Positions 45,506 through 53,648 of a stretch of 53,649 bases of DNA are shown piece by piece. Below the pieces are notes generated by a model. That model did no database searches and was not told where the DNA came from. It saw nothing but the letters and a program-made list of their open reading frames with translations. The stretch is from Bradyrhizobium sp. CSA207 (GTDB lineage Bacteria > Pseudomonadota > Alphaproteobacteria > Rhizobiales > Xanthobacteraceae): the NCBI RefSeq assembly GCF_029051685.1, contig NZ_JAACFT010000046.1, positions 1 through 53,649 of the forward strand, read 5' to 3'. The position numbers and the translations under genes are program-made. Position 1 is the stretch's first letter. Each line of letters starts with the position of its first letter.

Positions 45506-47416
45506 TTGTTTTCACTTTTCGATGCGGAGGGCACCACCCAGCCGATCTCGCGGTCGCGGGCGAAAGACCCTGCCCGCAAGGGTACCGTGCCCGACGAGCA
45601 CTTGTCGCCAATCCTGTCGCATCACGCCCGCGTACTGTTCCTAGATGTTGAGACCACCGGCCTCAGCTGGTACTATGATGAGATCACCATCATAGGTTGG
45701 GCTGTCGATGGTGAGTATAAAGTTCTGGTTAAAGGCGAGGATCCGTCTTCGCTGCTCAAGGATCTCGCCTCTGCCACTGTTCTGGTGACCTTCAATGGCA
45801 CCCTTTTCGACCTTCGATTCCTTCAGAAGACCTTTGGCAAACTGGCGCTGCCCGGCATCCACGTCGATCTTCGCTATCTTTCGAAGCGCGTCGGATTGGC
45901 GGGCGGCCAAAAGAGTATCGAGAGAGAGCTCCAGATTGATTTCCGCAGCGATCTCGAAGATGTCGATGGAGCCGTGGCGGTGCTCCTTTGGCACGACTAC
46001 CTGCGTGGGAATGTAGCGGCGCTGCAGCGGCTCGTACTCTATAACCGCAGCGACGTCCTCGGCATGGCCGCGATCCTCGACATTGTCATGGCGCGGCTCA
46101 ATCTGCAGCGCGATTTCTGGCTCAAGCCACAAGCATTCAACGAGATCGCCCGAAACATTTTCGGTCAGCCGGCACCGACGATGTCAAGCCGCGCGCTCCA
46201 GCCGAACGTTACCTTCCGAACCTTCTCGTCGATATTCTCGAAAACGCCTGCTGAAAGCGCCCGGATCGTCGGAATCGATTTGACCGGCTCCGAAAAGCGC
46301 GGCTCCGGATGGTGCGTCCTAGATGGCCGAACCGCCGAGACACTTACCGTCCATACCGATCAGGAAATGATCGATCGGATATTCGATCTCAAGCCAGATT
46401 TGGTCTCCATCGATTCTCCGCTCTCGCTTCCGTTCGGGCGTACGGTCGTCACGGATGACGATCCCGGACGTCAAGAGTTCGGAATCATGCGCAAATGCGA
46501 AAGAGAGTTGAAGCGTCGCGGCGTGAACGTGTACCCCGCGCTGCTCCCAAGCATGCAAGCGCTGACCCGGCGGGGCATGTTGCTGGCTAACAGGATTCGG
46601 GCAGAAGGGATCGCTGTGATCGAAAGCTATCCCGGCGCGGCGCAAGACATTATGGCAATCCCACGCAAGGGCGCTGGAATCGAGTACCTCAAACGCGGCT
46701 TGTCCGACTTCGGAATCGAAGGACGGTACGCCTCCGAGGAAGTCACTCACGACGAGTTGGATGCTATAACGGCAGCCTTGGTCGGCTCATTTTTCCTCGC
46801 AAACAAGTACGAGCCACTGACCGGTCCCACCGAGGGAGCTTTGATCGTGCCCAAGCTGACCGACAGCGAGGATACCCCCCTAGTGGTGGGCATCAGCGGA
46901 CGCATCTGTTCCGGCAAGACGACCGCCGCTCACATGCTTGAGCAGGAGGGTTTCGCATATACCCGGTTCAGCCTCGTGATCGACGACGAGATTCGGAACG
47001 CAGGTGGTTCGCCGGACCGTGCTACGCGTCAAAAAGTGGGTGAGCAAATTCATCGGGAGAAGGGCCAGCGGTGGCTTTGCGAGCGCGTCCTGCAGCGCGT
47101 AGCCGGCCAGAGCCACGCGGTCATTGATGGTCTCCGCTTCCCGGAAGACCGGGCATATTTCGTGGAAGCGTTTGGAACGCGCTTCGTTCATGTGCATATC
47201 TCTGCATCTGACGAAATCCGTAGAAGTCGGTACGCAGAATCCGCGGCTGTTTCGTTCGACGAGGCCGATCGCCAGGCGGTGGAAGCGGGTATTGAACCGC
47301 TGTCGAAGTTAGCCCACATTCACATTACGAATGAGGGAAGTTTGTCCGATTTGGAACAGTCACTGACGCAGATTGTCTCAGAGAATTCGAAGAGCGGCAA
47401 ATGCCTGTCTCCGTAG
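45506..47416 (+). CDS. Fusion: DnaQ-like exonuclease + DUF429 RNase H-fold + P-loop kinase
   Basis: A 636-residue three-domain protein. Residues ~42-200 are a DnaQ/YprB-like 3'-5' exonuclease: FLDVETTG (Asp47, Glu49), TFNGTLFDLRF and YNRSDVLGM (Asp183). Residues ~253-430 are a DUF429-type RNase H-fold domain: VGIDLTGSEKRGSG, SIDSPLSLPFG, VIESYPGAAQD and THDELDAI supply the acids. Residues ~458-630 are a P-loop domain (GISGRICSGKTT, with IDGLRFPEDRAYF), like dephospho-CoA or deoxynucleotide-monophosphate kinases. The TTG start at 45506 has GGAG 6 bases upstream. Its stop overlaps the PurZ-like gene by 16 bases, so both are made together. The domain mix points to editing or processing of nucleotides or DNA. 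Confidence 0.85.
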   Translation: MFSLFDAEGTTQPISRSRAKDPARKGTVPDEHLSPILSHHARVLFLDVETTGLSWYYDEITIIGWAVDGEYKVLVKGEDPSSLLKDLASATVLVTFNGTLFDLRFLQKTFGKLALPGIHVDLRYLSKRVGLAGGQKSIERELQIDFRSDLEDVDGAVAVLLWHDYLRGNVAALQRLVLYNRSDVLGMAAILDIVMARLNLQRDFWLKPQAFNEIARNIFGQPAPTMSSRALQPNVTFRTFSSIFSKTPAESARIVGIDLTGSEKRGSGWCVLDGRTAETLTVHTDQEMIDRIFDLKPDLVSIDSPLSLPFGRTVVTDDDPGRQEFGIMRKCERELKRRGVNVYPALLPSMQALTRRGMLLANRIRAEGIAVIESYPGAAQDIMAIPRKGAGIEYLKRGLSDFGIEGRYASEEVTHDELDAITAALVGSFFLANKYEPLTGPTEGALIVPKLTDSEDTPLVVGISGRICSGKTTAAHMLEQEGFAYTRFSLVIDDEIRNAGGSPDRATRQKVGEQIHREKGQRWLCERVLQRVAGQSHAVIDGLRFPEDRAYFVEAFGTRFVHVHISASDEIRRSRYAESAAVSFDEADRQAVEAGIEPLSKLAHIHITNEGSLSDLEQSLTQIVSENSKSGKCLSP

Positions 47417-48471
47417 TCGTAGGTGGCCAGTACGGTTCAGAGGGCAAGGGAAAAGTAGCGCTCGCAATCGCTCGCGAGAGGGATGCTCGTTGTGTTGTCC
47501 GGGTTGGGGGAACAAACTCGGGCCACACCATCATTGATCAACACGGACAACCGAGAGCGTTCCGGCAGCTGCCGGCTTCAGTTTTCGCGACCGATTCTAT
47601 CGCGGTTCTTCCACCGGGCGCCTTGATCGACATTGACATCTTCGAGAAAGAAGTTGTCGAGCTTGGCTTGGGGCCGGATCGCGTCAAAGTGAGTCCATTT
47701 GCAAGCCTCATCACGTCCGAAGATCGGGATACGGAGCGTTCGAACGGGTTAGTGGAGCGAATTGGGTCGACCGGATCGGGTACCGGCGCCGCCCTTATAC
47801 GGCGCATAACTCGTGCAGAGACTGTCCGCCTGGCTAAGAACGAAGAGAGACTTCATCCCTACTTAGAAGACACGACCGACTTGATGCGTGCCGTTCTAGC
47901 GAAGAAGCAGCGCATTGTTATCGAAGGTTCGCAGGGTTTTGGGCTCTCGCTGCTTCATGGCGGATTCTATCCTAAGGCCACCAGCCGAGACACGACGGCC
48001 GCAGCCTTTATCGCTGAAGCTGGCTTGAGCCCTCTGGACGTCGACGAAATTGTACTTGTGCTGCGTGCACATCCGATAAGGGTTGCCGGTCCCTCCGGCC
48101 CTCTAGAGGACGAGACCACCTGGCGAGATATTGCTGCCGAGGCAGGACTTCCCGAGGACTACAAGGAGTTGACTACGGCGACCAGGAAGGAACGGCGAGT
48201 CGGACGTTTTGAAGTCGACGTCGTGCGGCGCGCGATTACCGTCAACCGTCCGACGTCGATCGTATTGAACCATGTCGACTACCTCGATCCCTCACTCGCG
48301 AGTGGCGGACGGCCGTCCCAGACATGTGGCTTCATCTCCGATATCGAAAAGCACATCGGAGAAAAGATAGCCAAGGTCGGACTGGGACCGGCTTCATTGG
48401 TGCCGCGATCCGAATTTGATCGGAATGGCCGCAGTCAACCAAGCTCGAGGCACTCACTCAGGGCACTTTGA
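47401..48471 (+). CDS. PurZ-like adenylosuccinate synthetase homologue
   Basis: A 356-residue homologue of adenylosuccinate synthetase, shorter than housekeeping PurA (~430). The N-terminal loop reads GGQYGSEGKGK: PurA has Asp at position 13 (GDEGKG), here it is Ser. His42 in GGTNSGHTI matches the catalytic His41 of PurA. IGSTGSGTGAA replaces the PurA GTTGRGIGPA stretch, and the base-specificity motif TKLD is LNHVD here. Replacement of the catalytic Asp by Ser or Gly is the mark of PurZ, which adds aspartate to dGMP on the way to 2-aminoadenine in some phages. Substrate is inferred, not seen. It is coupled to the exonuclease/kinase fusion and overlaps the convergent gene by 37 bases. Confidence 0.83.
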   Translation: MPVSVVVGGQYGSEGKGKVALAIARERDARCVVRVGGTNSGHTIIDQHGQPRAFRQLPASVFATDSIAVLPPGALIDIDIFEKEVVELGLGPDRVKVSPFASLITSEDRDTERSNGLVERIGSTGSGTGAALIRRITRAETVRLAKNEERLHPYLEDTTDLMRAVLAKKQRIVIEGSQGFGLSLLHGGFYPKATSRDTTAAAFIAEAGLSPLDVDEIVLVLRAHPIRVAGPSGPLEDETTWRDIAAEAGLPEDYKELTTATRKERRVGRFEVDVVRRAITVNRPTSIVLNHVDYLDPSLASGGRPSQTCGFISDIEKHIGEKIAKVGLGPASLVPRSEFDRNGRSQPSSRHSLRAL

Positions 48472-49184
48472 GAGATCCTCTCGATCGCGTCGGATAGAGC
48501 TGGGGCGTGCCCTTCCTGTCCAAGTATCCAGAAGTGCCGGCATGATCCCCTTCGCGCTAGGAAGTGCCGTATAAGAGGCGCGTCGGGGAAATGATCGCGA
48601 AATTTAGCGCCAAGAACTTCCGCTTGGCGGTCCACCGTCGCGGTTCTGTTGAGATGATGGTAGACGACTAGCGAGTGGCCCTTGGCCCAGAATTCGGCAA
48701 GCTCGTTCCAAAAGACATACTTTCCGCTTTTCGGAGAATGGCGCTGCACCGAGGCAGTCTGCAAGCCATTGTCCGGGTCGACAAACACCAGCTCATGTCC
48801 GCTGGCACTCGCAAGTGCTTTTTTGACCCAGGCACCCCGGAAGAGCGCTCGTTGCATTCTGGTCAGCCGGGTGTCGCTTCTCCGATCGGAGATGAGGCTG
48901 CCGAAGAAACTAGTACCCGGAGGCAAAATCCCTGCCGCCGCGACCGATCGGACGCTTCTCTTCCCCTTGTGAATAAGTCGAGCAAGCGCAGCGTGAAGGC
49001 TCGGATCAAGCTGTGCAAAGGCCGCATCGCGGAGATAGCTTACATGCCTCCCGTCTGCGTTGTGGTCCTCATCCGAATACAAGTACCATATGACTGCGAT
49101 TCGAAGATTCGTTTCTCGCGCGATGGCTCTGAGCAGGGCGAATTTCGCGAAATCTCCGACGTCGCCGACGTATCGGTTTTGCAT
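48435..49184 (-). CDS. Conserved hypothetical protein of accessory regions
   Basis: About 249 residues. The ATG at 49184 gives the start MQNRYVGDVGDFAKFALLRA; an in-frame start at 49262 is not favoured. Family-like blocks are DGRHVSYLRD, LVFVDPDNGL, SGKYVFWNEL and SLVVYHHLNR. I recall such proteins as conserved hypotheticals in accessory regions; the VDPDNG block could be a substrate or metal site in a Rossmann-like fold, but no function is certain. It is convergent with the PurZ-like gene (37-base overlap) and divergent from the dUTPase-like gene, with 37 bases between the two starts, which therefore share a promoter region. Confidence 0.7.
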   Translation of the reverse strand: MQNRYVGDVGDFAKFALLRAIARETNLRIAVIWYLYSDEDHNADGRHVSYLRDAAFAQLDPSLHAALARLIHKGKRSVRSVAAAGILPPGTSFFGSLISDRRSDTRLTRMQRALFRGAWVKKALASASGHELVFVDPDNGLQTASVQRHSPKSGKYVFWNELAEFWAKGHSLVVYHHLNRTATVDRQAEVLGAKFRDHFPDAPLIRHFLARRGSCRHFWILGQEGHAPALSDAIERISQSALSECLELG

Positions 49185-49221
49185 CTGGCTTCGAAACCTC
49201 TTGTCTGAAAAACAACCATCA

Positions 49222-50268
49222 ATGGATCTGACCAAACTACCAGAGGACGACGACGATGCCAAAGCTCGTGCCGTCAGGTTTGAGAATGAAGATCCATTCC
49301 CCCATGTCCCCCGGGCTTTGCTGTCCTCTGTCGAGATCGCTGACTATGCGCGCATCACGGGGATGTTGTGGCCGTTCACAGAGAAGCAGCTCAAATCGGC
49401 ATCCTACGAGGTGTTCATAGGTGGAGAAGTAATCTGGTGGGACGGTAACGGGCGGCGTCAAAGAAAGACGGTTAAAAGAGGAACCCCGCTAGTTCTCGAA
49501 GCAAACTCAATCGTTTTCGCGCAAGTCGAACCCACCTTCAGATTGCCGAACTACGTTGCCATCCGCTTCAATTTGAGGATCACGCATGTCCACCGAGGCT
49601 TGCTGCTCGGTACTGGCCCTCTTGTCGATCCGGGATTTCACGGGAAGCTTTTGATCCCGCTTCACAACCTTACATCTACAGATTATCCGATAGATACCAA
49701 CGAAGCCTTGATATGGGTCGAGTTTACAAAGACCACATTTGGGTACGTACCGCCGCCGGAAGACACCTTGGCGGCTATCCGTAAGCCGGAACTCTTCAAA
49801 GGATTTCCGAGGGACAAGCGAGACCTAGAACCAGACAAATATTTGCGAAAGGCGAACGCTGGAAATCCGATCCAAAGCTCCATCCCGAATGCGATCGCAA
49901 AGTCGGCCGATTCTGCACGAAAAGCCGAAAAAAGCGCAAAGAGTATTAGAAACATTAGCGCTGTCGCTGCGCTTGTCGCCGGTGCAGGCATCGCTTTTAC
50001 TCTCTATCAGATCGGCCAACAGTTCGCTTCGATGGTGCAGAACTCCCAATCCTTGATTGCGACGGTCTCAACGGATGCAAAGGGAATGGCTGAGAAGATT
50101 ACGACGCTGTCAGCCGACAATAAGGCGTTGATGGACAAATCGGTCGAACTCAAGGACGCAAACGAAAAACTCAATGCCCGCGTCAATGACCTGAGCACAC
50201 AAATGCAAAAGCGTAATTCGTCTCCACCTAGAAGGCAATCTAGGAGAGCTCCCCAAAAAGGAGGCTGA
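49222..50268 (+). CDS. dUTPase/dCTP-deaminase-fold protein with membrane anchor and coiled coil
   Basis: A 348-residue protein. Residues ~60-190 resemble the trimeric dUTPase/dCTP-deaminase fold: VAIRFNLRITHVHRGLLLGT, then GPLVDPGFHGKLLIPLHNL, the last being the core motif of Dcd (RIDPGWxGxIVLEFYN). The Glu in VLEF, the deaminase catalytic residue, is Pro here, so deamination is unlikely. After an Ala/Lys-rich helix (ADSARKAEKSAKSIRN) comes a membrane helix (ISAVAALVAGAGIAFTLYQI) and a C-terminal coiled coil. It may bind a nucleotide at the membrane. The ATG at 49222 is used; the frame is open from 49060 over the neighbouring gene. Confidence 0.73.
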   Translation: MDLTKLPEDDDDAKARAVRFENEDPFPHVPRALLSSVEIADYARITGMLWPFTEKQLKSASYEVFIGGEVIWWDGNGRRQRKTVKRGTPLVLEANSIVFAQVEPTFRLPNYVAIRFNLRITHVHRGLLLGTGPLVDPGFHGKLLIPLHNLTSTDYPIDTNEALIWVEFTKTTFGYVPPPEDTLAAIRKPELFKGFPRDKRDLEPDKYLRKANAGNPIQSSIPNAIAKSADSARKAEKSAKSIRNISAVAALVAGAGIAFTLYQIGQQFASMVQNSQSLIATVSTDAKGMAEKITTLSADNKALMDKSVELKDANEKLNARVNDLSTQMQKRNSSPPRRQSRRAPQKGG

Positions 50269-50431
50269 TTCCTAAGCGACGCGTCAGAGCGCTCCAATGC
50301 ATCCAAGCGATCAGTTGTCACGCGGGGACAGTGAAAAGCTCGCCGCTGGACTGCTATACGTCTGAGTGGCTCTAGAGCGATGTGACGCTGGTGTGGCCCC
50401 GCGACCCGAGGCAGTCGCCTCAAACGCACCT

Positions 50432-50914
50432 CTACCCGATCGACAGAATCTCGATCTCCTGCGTCCCCGCCCCTACGACATCCCCGACCGCCTTTCCCAT
50501 CAGCGACCTCGCCACCGGCGACACGAACGAGATCGAGCCGGCTTTCGGATCGGCTTCGTCCTCGCCGACGATGCGATAGGTTTGCACGCGGCCGTCGGTG
50601 CGGCTGAAGGTCACCGTGCTGCCGAAGGCGACGATGTCGGTCGCGGCCGGATCGGGGATGACCTGCGCGGTGCGCAGCCTTTCGGTCAGATAGCGGGCGT
50701 CGCGCAACGGCGCCGCCGACTGCCGGCGCTTCTCGTTGACGTCCTCGATAGCTTGCGCGACTTCATAGGCTTGGCGCGCTTCGGCAAGCTGTCTCTGCAA
50801 CGCCTGCAGGCCTGCCTCCGTCACGAGGTTGGGATGGGGCGAGATCGGGCGATCCGGCAACAGCGTTTCGGACGCGGTCTCGGCGCTTTCTTCCTTGGTA
50901 AAGGCGACGCTCAA
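50432..50914 (-). CDS. greA: GreA/GreB-family transcription elongation factor
   Basis: A 160-residue Gre factor. These enter the RNA polymerase secondary channel and stimulate cleavage of backtracked RNA. The N-terminal half is the coiled coil (GLQALQRQLAEARQAYEVAQ); its tip acids lie around AIEDVNEKRR. The C-terminal FKBP-like domain reads VAFGSTVTFSRTDG, YRIVGEDEADPKAGSISFVS and SLMGKAVGDVV, a close match to GreA. It is somewhat different from the usual rhizobial GreA and may be an extra copy. It lies inside the stretch between the two tRNA-Val remnants. Confidence 0.88.
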   Translation of the reverse strand: MSVAFTKEESAETASETLLPDRPISPHPNLVTEAGLQALQRQLAEARQAYEVAQAIEDVNEKRRQSAAPLRDARYLTERLRTAQVIPDPAATDIVAFGSTVTFSRTDGRVQTYRIVGEDEADPKAGSISFVSPVARSLMGKAVGDVVGAGTQEIEILSIG

Positions 50915-51044
50915 TACAAAAATCCTGTCGAACTGGTGGGGGCAGGCCCATCGCAGGATAACCGGATCAAACTTGCCCGGCTGCGCTCCTTGCCCGGCGA
51001 GGCGACTGCGCCTAACTTACTTTCGTCTTACCAAGGATGATCCC

Positions 51045-51317
51045 ATGGCTACCGGCAAGCTGACGACGACTGTTTCGACCAAGGGTCAAGTCATCCTGCC
51101 CAAGGCGATCCGTGAGGAACGCCGTTGGCGGGCGGGCACTCGGCTTACTATCGAGAGCACGCCGGACGGGGTGCTTCTGAAGCCATCCTCGCCATTCCCG
51201 GCGGCCAAGCCGGCTGACGTCTTCGCGTCGCTGCACTATCGGGGCAAGCCAAAAACCGTGGAAGAGATGGAGGCGGGCATCGCCGCGGAGGCGCGGCGAC
51301 GTCATGCTCGCGATTGA
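51045..51317 (+). CDS. vapB: VapB-type antitoxin (AbrB/MazE fold)
   Basis: A 90-residue antitoxin with an N-terminal swapped-hairpin AbrB DNA-binding domain: TTVSTKGQVILPKAIREERR, followed by AGTRLTIESTPDGVLLKP. The C-terminal tail (VEEMEAGIAAEARRRHARD) would wrap the toxin. It binds VapC and its own promoter. ATG 51045 has AAGGATGA upstream. The gene overlaps vapC by 14 bases, the usual coupling. Confidence 0.9.
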   Translation: MATGKLTTTVSTKGQVILPKAIREERRWRAGTRLTIESTPDGVLLKPSSPFPAAKPADVFASLHYRGKPKTVEEMEAGIAAEARRRHARD

Positions 51318-51692
51318 TGCCAACCTGGTCGTTCGGTACCTGACGGGCGATCATTCCCAGCAATCGGCGAAAGCCAAAGCCATCATCGAGGCAGAAGAGG
51401 TCTTCGTCTGCACGACGGTGATGCTGGAAACCGAATGGGTCCTGCGGAGTGCGTATGGTTTTGACGCCAAACGCGTATGCAAGGCGCTCCGGGGTTTCGG
51501 TGGACTTTCCAACGTGGTGCTCGAGGATCCCGGGCTGGTCGCGTTTGCCCTGGATCGGATGGACGAGGGCATGGATTTTGCCGATTCGCTCCACCTTGGG
51601 CGGGCTGCATCCTGCGATGCCTCCTGACGTTCGATCAGCGATTCATCAGATCGGCGAAGGCGATGGGCTTGGGGAAGGTCCGGTTGCCGTAA
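51304..51692 (+). pseudogene. vapC: VapC-type PIN toxin, frameshifted
   Basis: PIN-domain ribonuclease toxin. The first frame (51304-51627) reads MLAIDANLVVRYLTGD, with the first catalytic Asp, then the Glu in VMLETEWVLRSAY and the Asp in FADSLHLGRA. It should continue with LLTFDQRFIRSAKAMGL, which carries the last PIN acid, but that block lies in another frame (to 51692). A missing base near 51617 explains the shift, so the protein as read ends in ASCDAS without the last acid. It may be dead or a sequencing error. Confidence 0.8.
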
Positions 51693-51835
51693 ACGCGTTT
51701 GCGCTGTGCGGCGGCGCGCCACCACGCGATGCACTCCTCGCACGAGCTGCAGCACGACATCGCCGTCATATGCCCGCGGCGCGCAGAAGCAGACGAGATG
51801 TGTCCAAGCCAATTCGCCACGCCAGTGAGCCTCGG

Positions 51836-51893
51836 GTTGGCTACGGATTGCGGTCCAGACGGGAGAGGTCCAAGCATCCCTTGTGCGCCCACA
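51836..51893 (+). other. tRNA-Val 3'-end copy 2 (attachment-site remnant)
   Basis: Diverged direct repeat of 44943-45012: GTTGGCTA, GGATTG, then GACGGGAGAGGTCCAAG and ATCCCTTGTGCGCCCAC. The T-loop is damaged. The two copies bracket about 6.9 kb. Confidence 0.7.
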
Positions 51894-52151
51894 TTCATTC
51901 TCGATCGAGAGTCGCTGGAGGCTCCCTTGCGAAGGCGTGCGTAAGTCGGCTTTGCCTTGCAACTTCATTCGCGTCGGTTCGCCGGCAGCTCGACGACTTC
52001 CGGTCTACTCTCCACTCCGGACACTTCGCTGTAGCGCGCAAACTGGAGCAATGGGCCAACAGCGGAAGTCCGGGCTCGCCCGCGGGTGAAGCCCCCTGTC
52101 AGTAGGCGAGAATATACGCGCGGGGCGGGGCCACCGAGCACGTACGGAGAT
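51894..52151. other. Intergenic region
   Basis: About 260 bases downstream of the tRNA-Val remnant with no recognisable gene or site. Confidence 0.4.
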
Positions 52152-52856
52152 TTAGAGCGCGTAGCGAGACAACTTCCAGACGGCGGTTAGAATTTGCCGT
52201 GTGTTCTCGAACACTGCTGCGATTTCGTATGTCAAAAGGAAGAACGCGCAATAAAACGTACCCGGATGGTCGTCGCTCCAAAGCAAAAGCCTGCGGCTCA
52301 GCGGGATCCTGATTTCTTTCCGACACACCGTGAGAGTGACGAGAGTGCCTATAAGGGCACCGACCACAACGTCCGACGGATAATGATAGCCGAGATAGAT
52401 GCGCGGCACGCAAATTACGACAAGGCTGTACAAGATCACGAGCCAGCCCCATCGGCCCCATATCAAGAGCACGCCAACGGACAACGCAATAGCAAATGCG
52501 GCGGTATCGCTCGGAAAGGAGCTCCAATTCCACAAAGACTCACTCGTGACGCGATAGGGCAACGTGAAGGTGACTGCGGGATCATGGATCGGCCGTAATT
52601 GATAGGGCACGAGAGACCTGATGATCTTTGTCAGCAAAAGTGCCGCGACTGTCGCCGCAAGTGTTGAAATAACCAGCTCCCGGCGCAGCTTTTGGTCCGG
52701 GTCATGCTGGAACCAAGCCAGCCACAAAAGCGATGTCACAAGAGCGCCCTTGAACACGGCTTGGTCGGCCAAGAAGCTTACCGCCGCATCAAAGATCAGG
52801 GAGCGATGCGCGAAGCCGTTGAGAAGTTCGAAAAGATACTGATCAACAGGGTTCAC
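52152..52856 (-). CDS. PAP2-family membrane phosphatase
   Basis: A 234-residue PAP2 (phosphatidic acid phosphatase 2) enzyme with about five or six membrane helices. Motif 1 is the Lys...Arg-Pro block (KIIRSLVPYQLRP), motif 2 SSFPSDTA (the usual PSGH is PSDT here) and motif 3 RIYLGYHYPSD, with the catalytic His. Such enzymes remove phosphate from lipid or undecaprenyl phosphates at the membrane. The GTG at 52856 is chosen because GGAGA lies 7 bases upstream; the ORF runs open to 52892. The His of motif 2 is replaced, so activity is not certain. Confidence 0.83.
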   Translation of the reverse strand: MNPVDQYLFELLNGFAHRSLIFDAAVSFLADQAVFKGALVTSLLWLAWFQHDPDQKLRRELVISTLAATVAALLLTKIIRSLVPYQLRPIHDPAVTFTLPYRVTSESLWNWSSFPSDTAAFAIALSVGVLLIWGRWGWLVILYSLVVICVPRIYLGYHYPSDVVVGALIGTLVTLTVCRKEIRIPLSRRLLLWSDDHPGTFYCAFFLLTYEIAAVFENTRQILTAVWKLSRYAL

Positions 52857-53183
52857 ATGCGAGTCTCCTTCCCGTTCAGCCAACAACGCCACCCGAGCAT
52901 CGAAGCACAGGGCCTGCTCTTGGGCTAGGGCAACGTCCGAGTTGGGTCAATCGCATCGGTTTGGCGATCAGCCGCGCACTTCCGGTCCTCCCCTATTAAC
53001 CGACATGTAGCTGCACCGCGTCAACGGACGCGAAGGGCCATCAGCGGAAGAACTCTTGCTTGCACCGTAAGGATAAGCAGTGCCCTGGGCTTCAAAGATC
53101 ATGGCAAGGCGCGAGTACAGCCCTTCCAGCATTCAGAGTTGCTGGCGCAGGCTGTAGTGTCAGTCGCGCCAGGGTTCGCGTCC
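52857..53183. other. Intergenic region
   Basis: About 330 bases between the phosphatase gene and the solute-binding protein gene. No gene or site was recognised. Confidence 0.4.
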
Positions 53184-53648
53184 TCACCGGAGACCCGCGT
53201 CGGAAGGGGGTAGATAGCTAATGCCATACTTCGCGTAGATTTGTGCTGGTATCCGCTGCTCGACCACTCGGGCCAGCGCAGCATCCACGGCTGCAAGCAG
53301 CGCATCGTCGGCTCGGCGAAGCCCGACTGAAACACTCCAGTGGAGTGCCGGGTCTGGCACGTATCCGTCGGTTATCCTTACTGCCGTGCTGGGGTTTTCG
53401 TGCCGATACCAACCGATAATCACGGGGTTTGTCGCGCCAACTTCGATTTCGCCTGCCTCGATCGCGGCAATTATGTCCTCTTGAGAGGCGAAGACCGAAA
53501 CGCGGAAGCCGTGCTTGGCCAGCCACTCGTGCTCGACGGATCCAACCATGACGCCAATCTTCTGACCGTGCAAATCCTCAAGCCGACGAACCGAAGTTCG
53601 AGATGAAATGACGAGGACAACACCGCTGTCTGCGTACGGTCTCGAAAA
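53184..53648 (-). CDS. Solute-binding protein (family 3-like), cut by the window end
   Basis: The C-terminal ~154 residues of an extracellular solute-binding protein of ABC transporters or a related sensor; the frame is open to the right edge. Family 3-type blocks are visible: VLVISSRTSVRRLEDLHGQK, KIGVMVGSVEHEW, SQEDIIAAIEAGEIEVG and SVGLRRADDALLAAVDAAL, ending KYGISY. Such proteins bind amino acids or similar ligands in the periplasm. The N-terminus and signal peptide lie outside. Confidence 0.8.
   Translation of the reverse strand, partial: FSRPYADSGVVLVISSRTSVRRLEDLHGQKIGVMVGSVEHEWLAKHGFRVSVFASQEDIIAAIEAGEIEVGATNPVIIGWYRHENPSTAVRITDGYVPDPALHWSVSVGLRRADDALLAAVDAALARVVEQRIPAQIYAKYGISYLPPSDAGLR

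Noticed and set aside
47401..48471. Housekeeping purA
   Set aside because: Too short, the catalytic Asp is Ser, the TKxD motif is changed, and the neighbours are not purine genes.
49222..50268. Active dCTP deaminase
   Set aside because: The Glu of the VLEF motif is Pro, so the normal deamination chemistry is not supported.
50829..51044. Upstream extension of vapB to 50829
   Set aside because: It runs over the greA start and its promoter; the ATG at 51045 has a good ribosome site and the conserved AbrB start.
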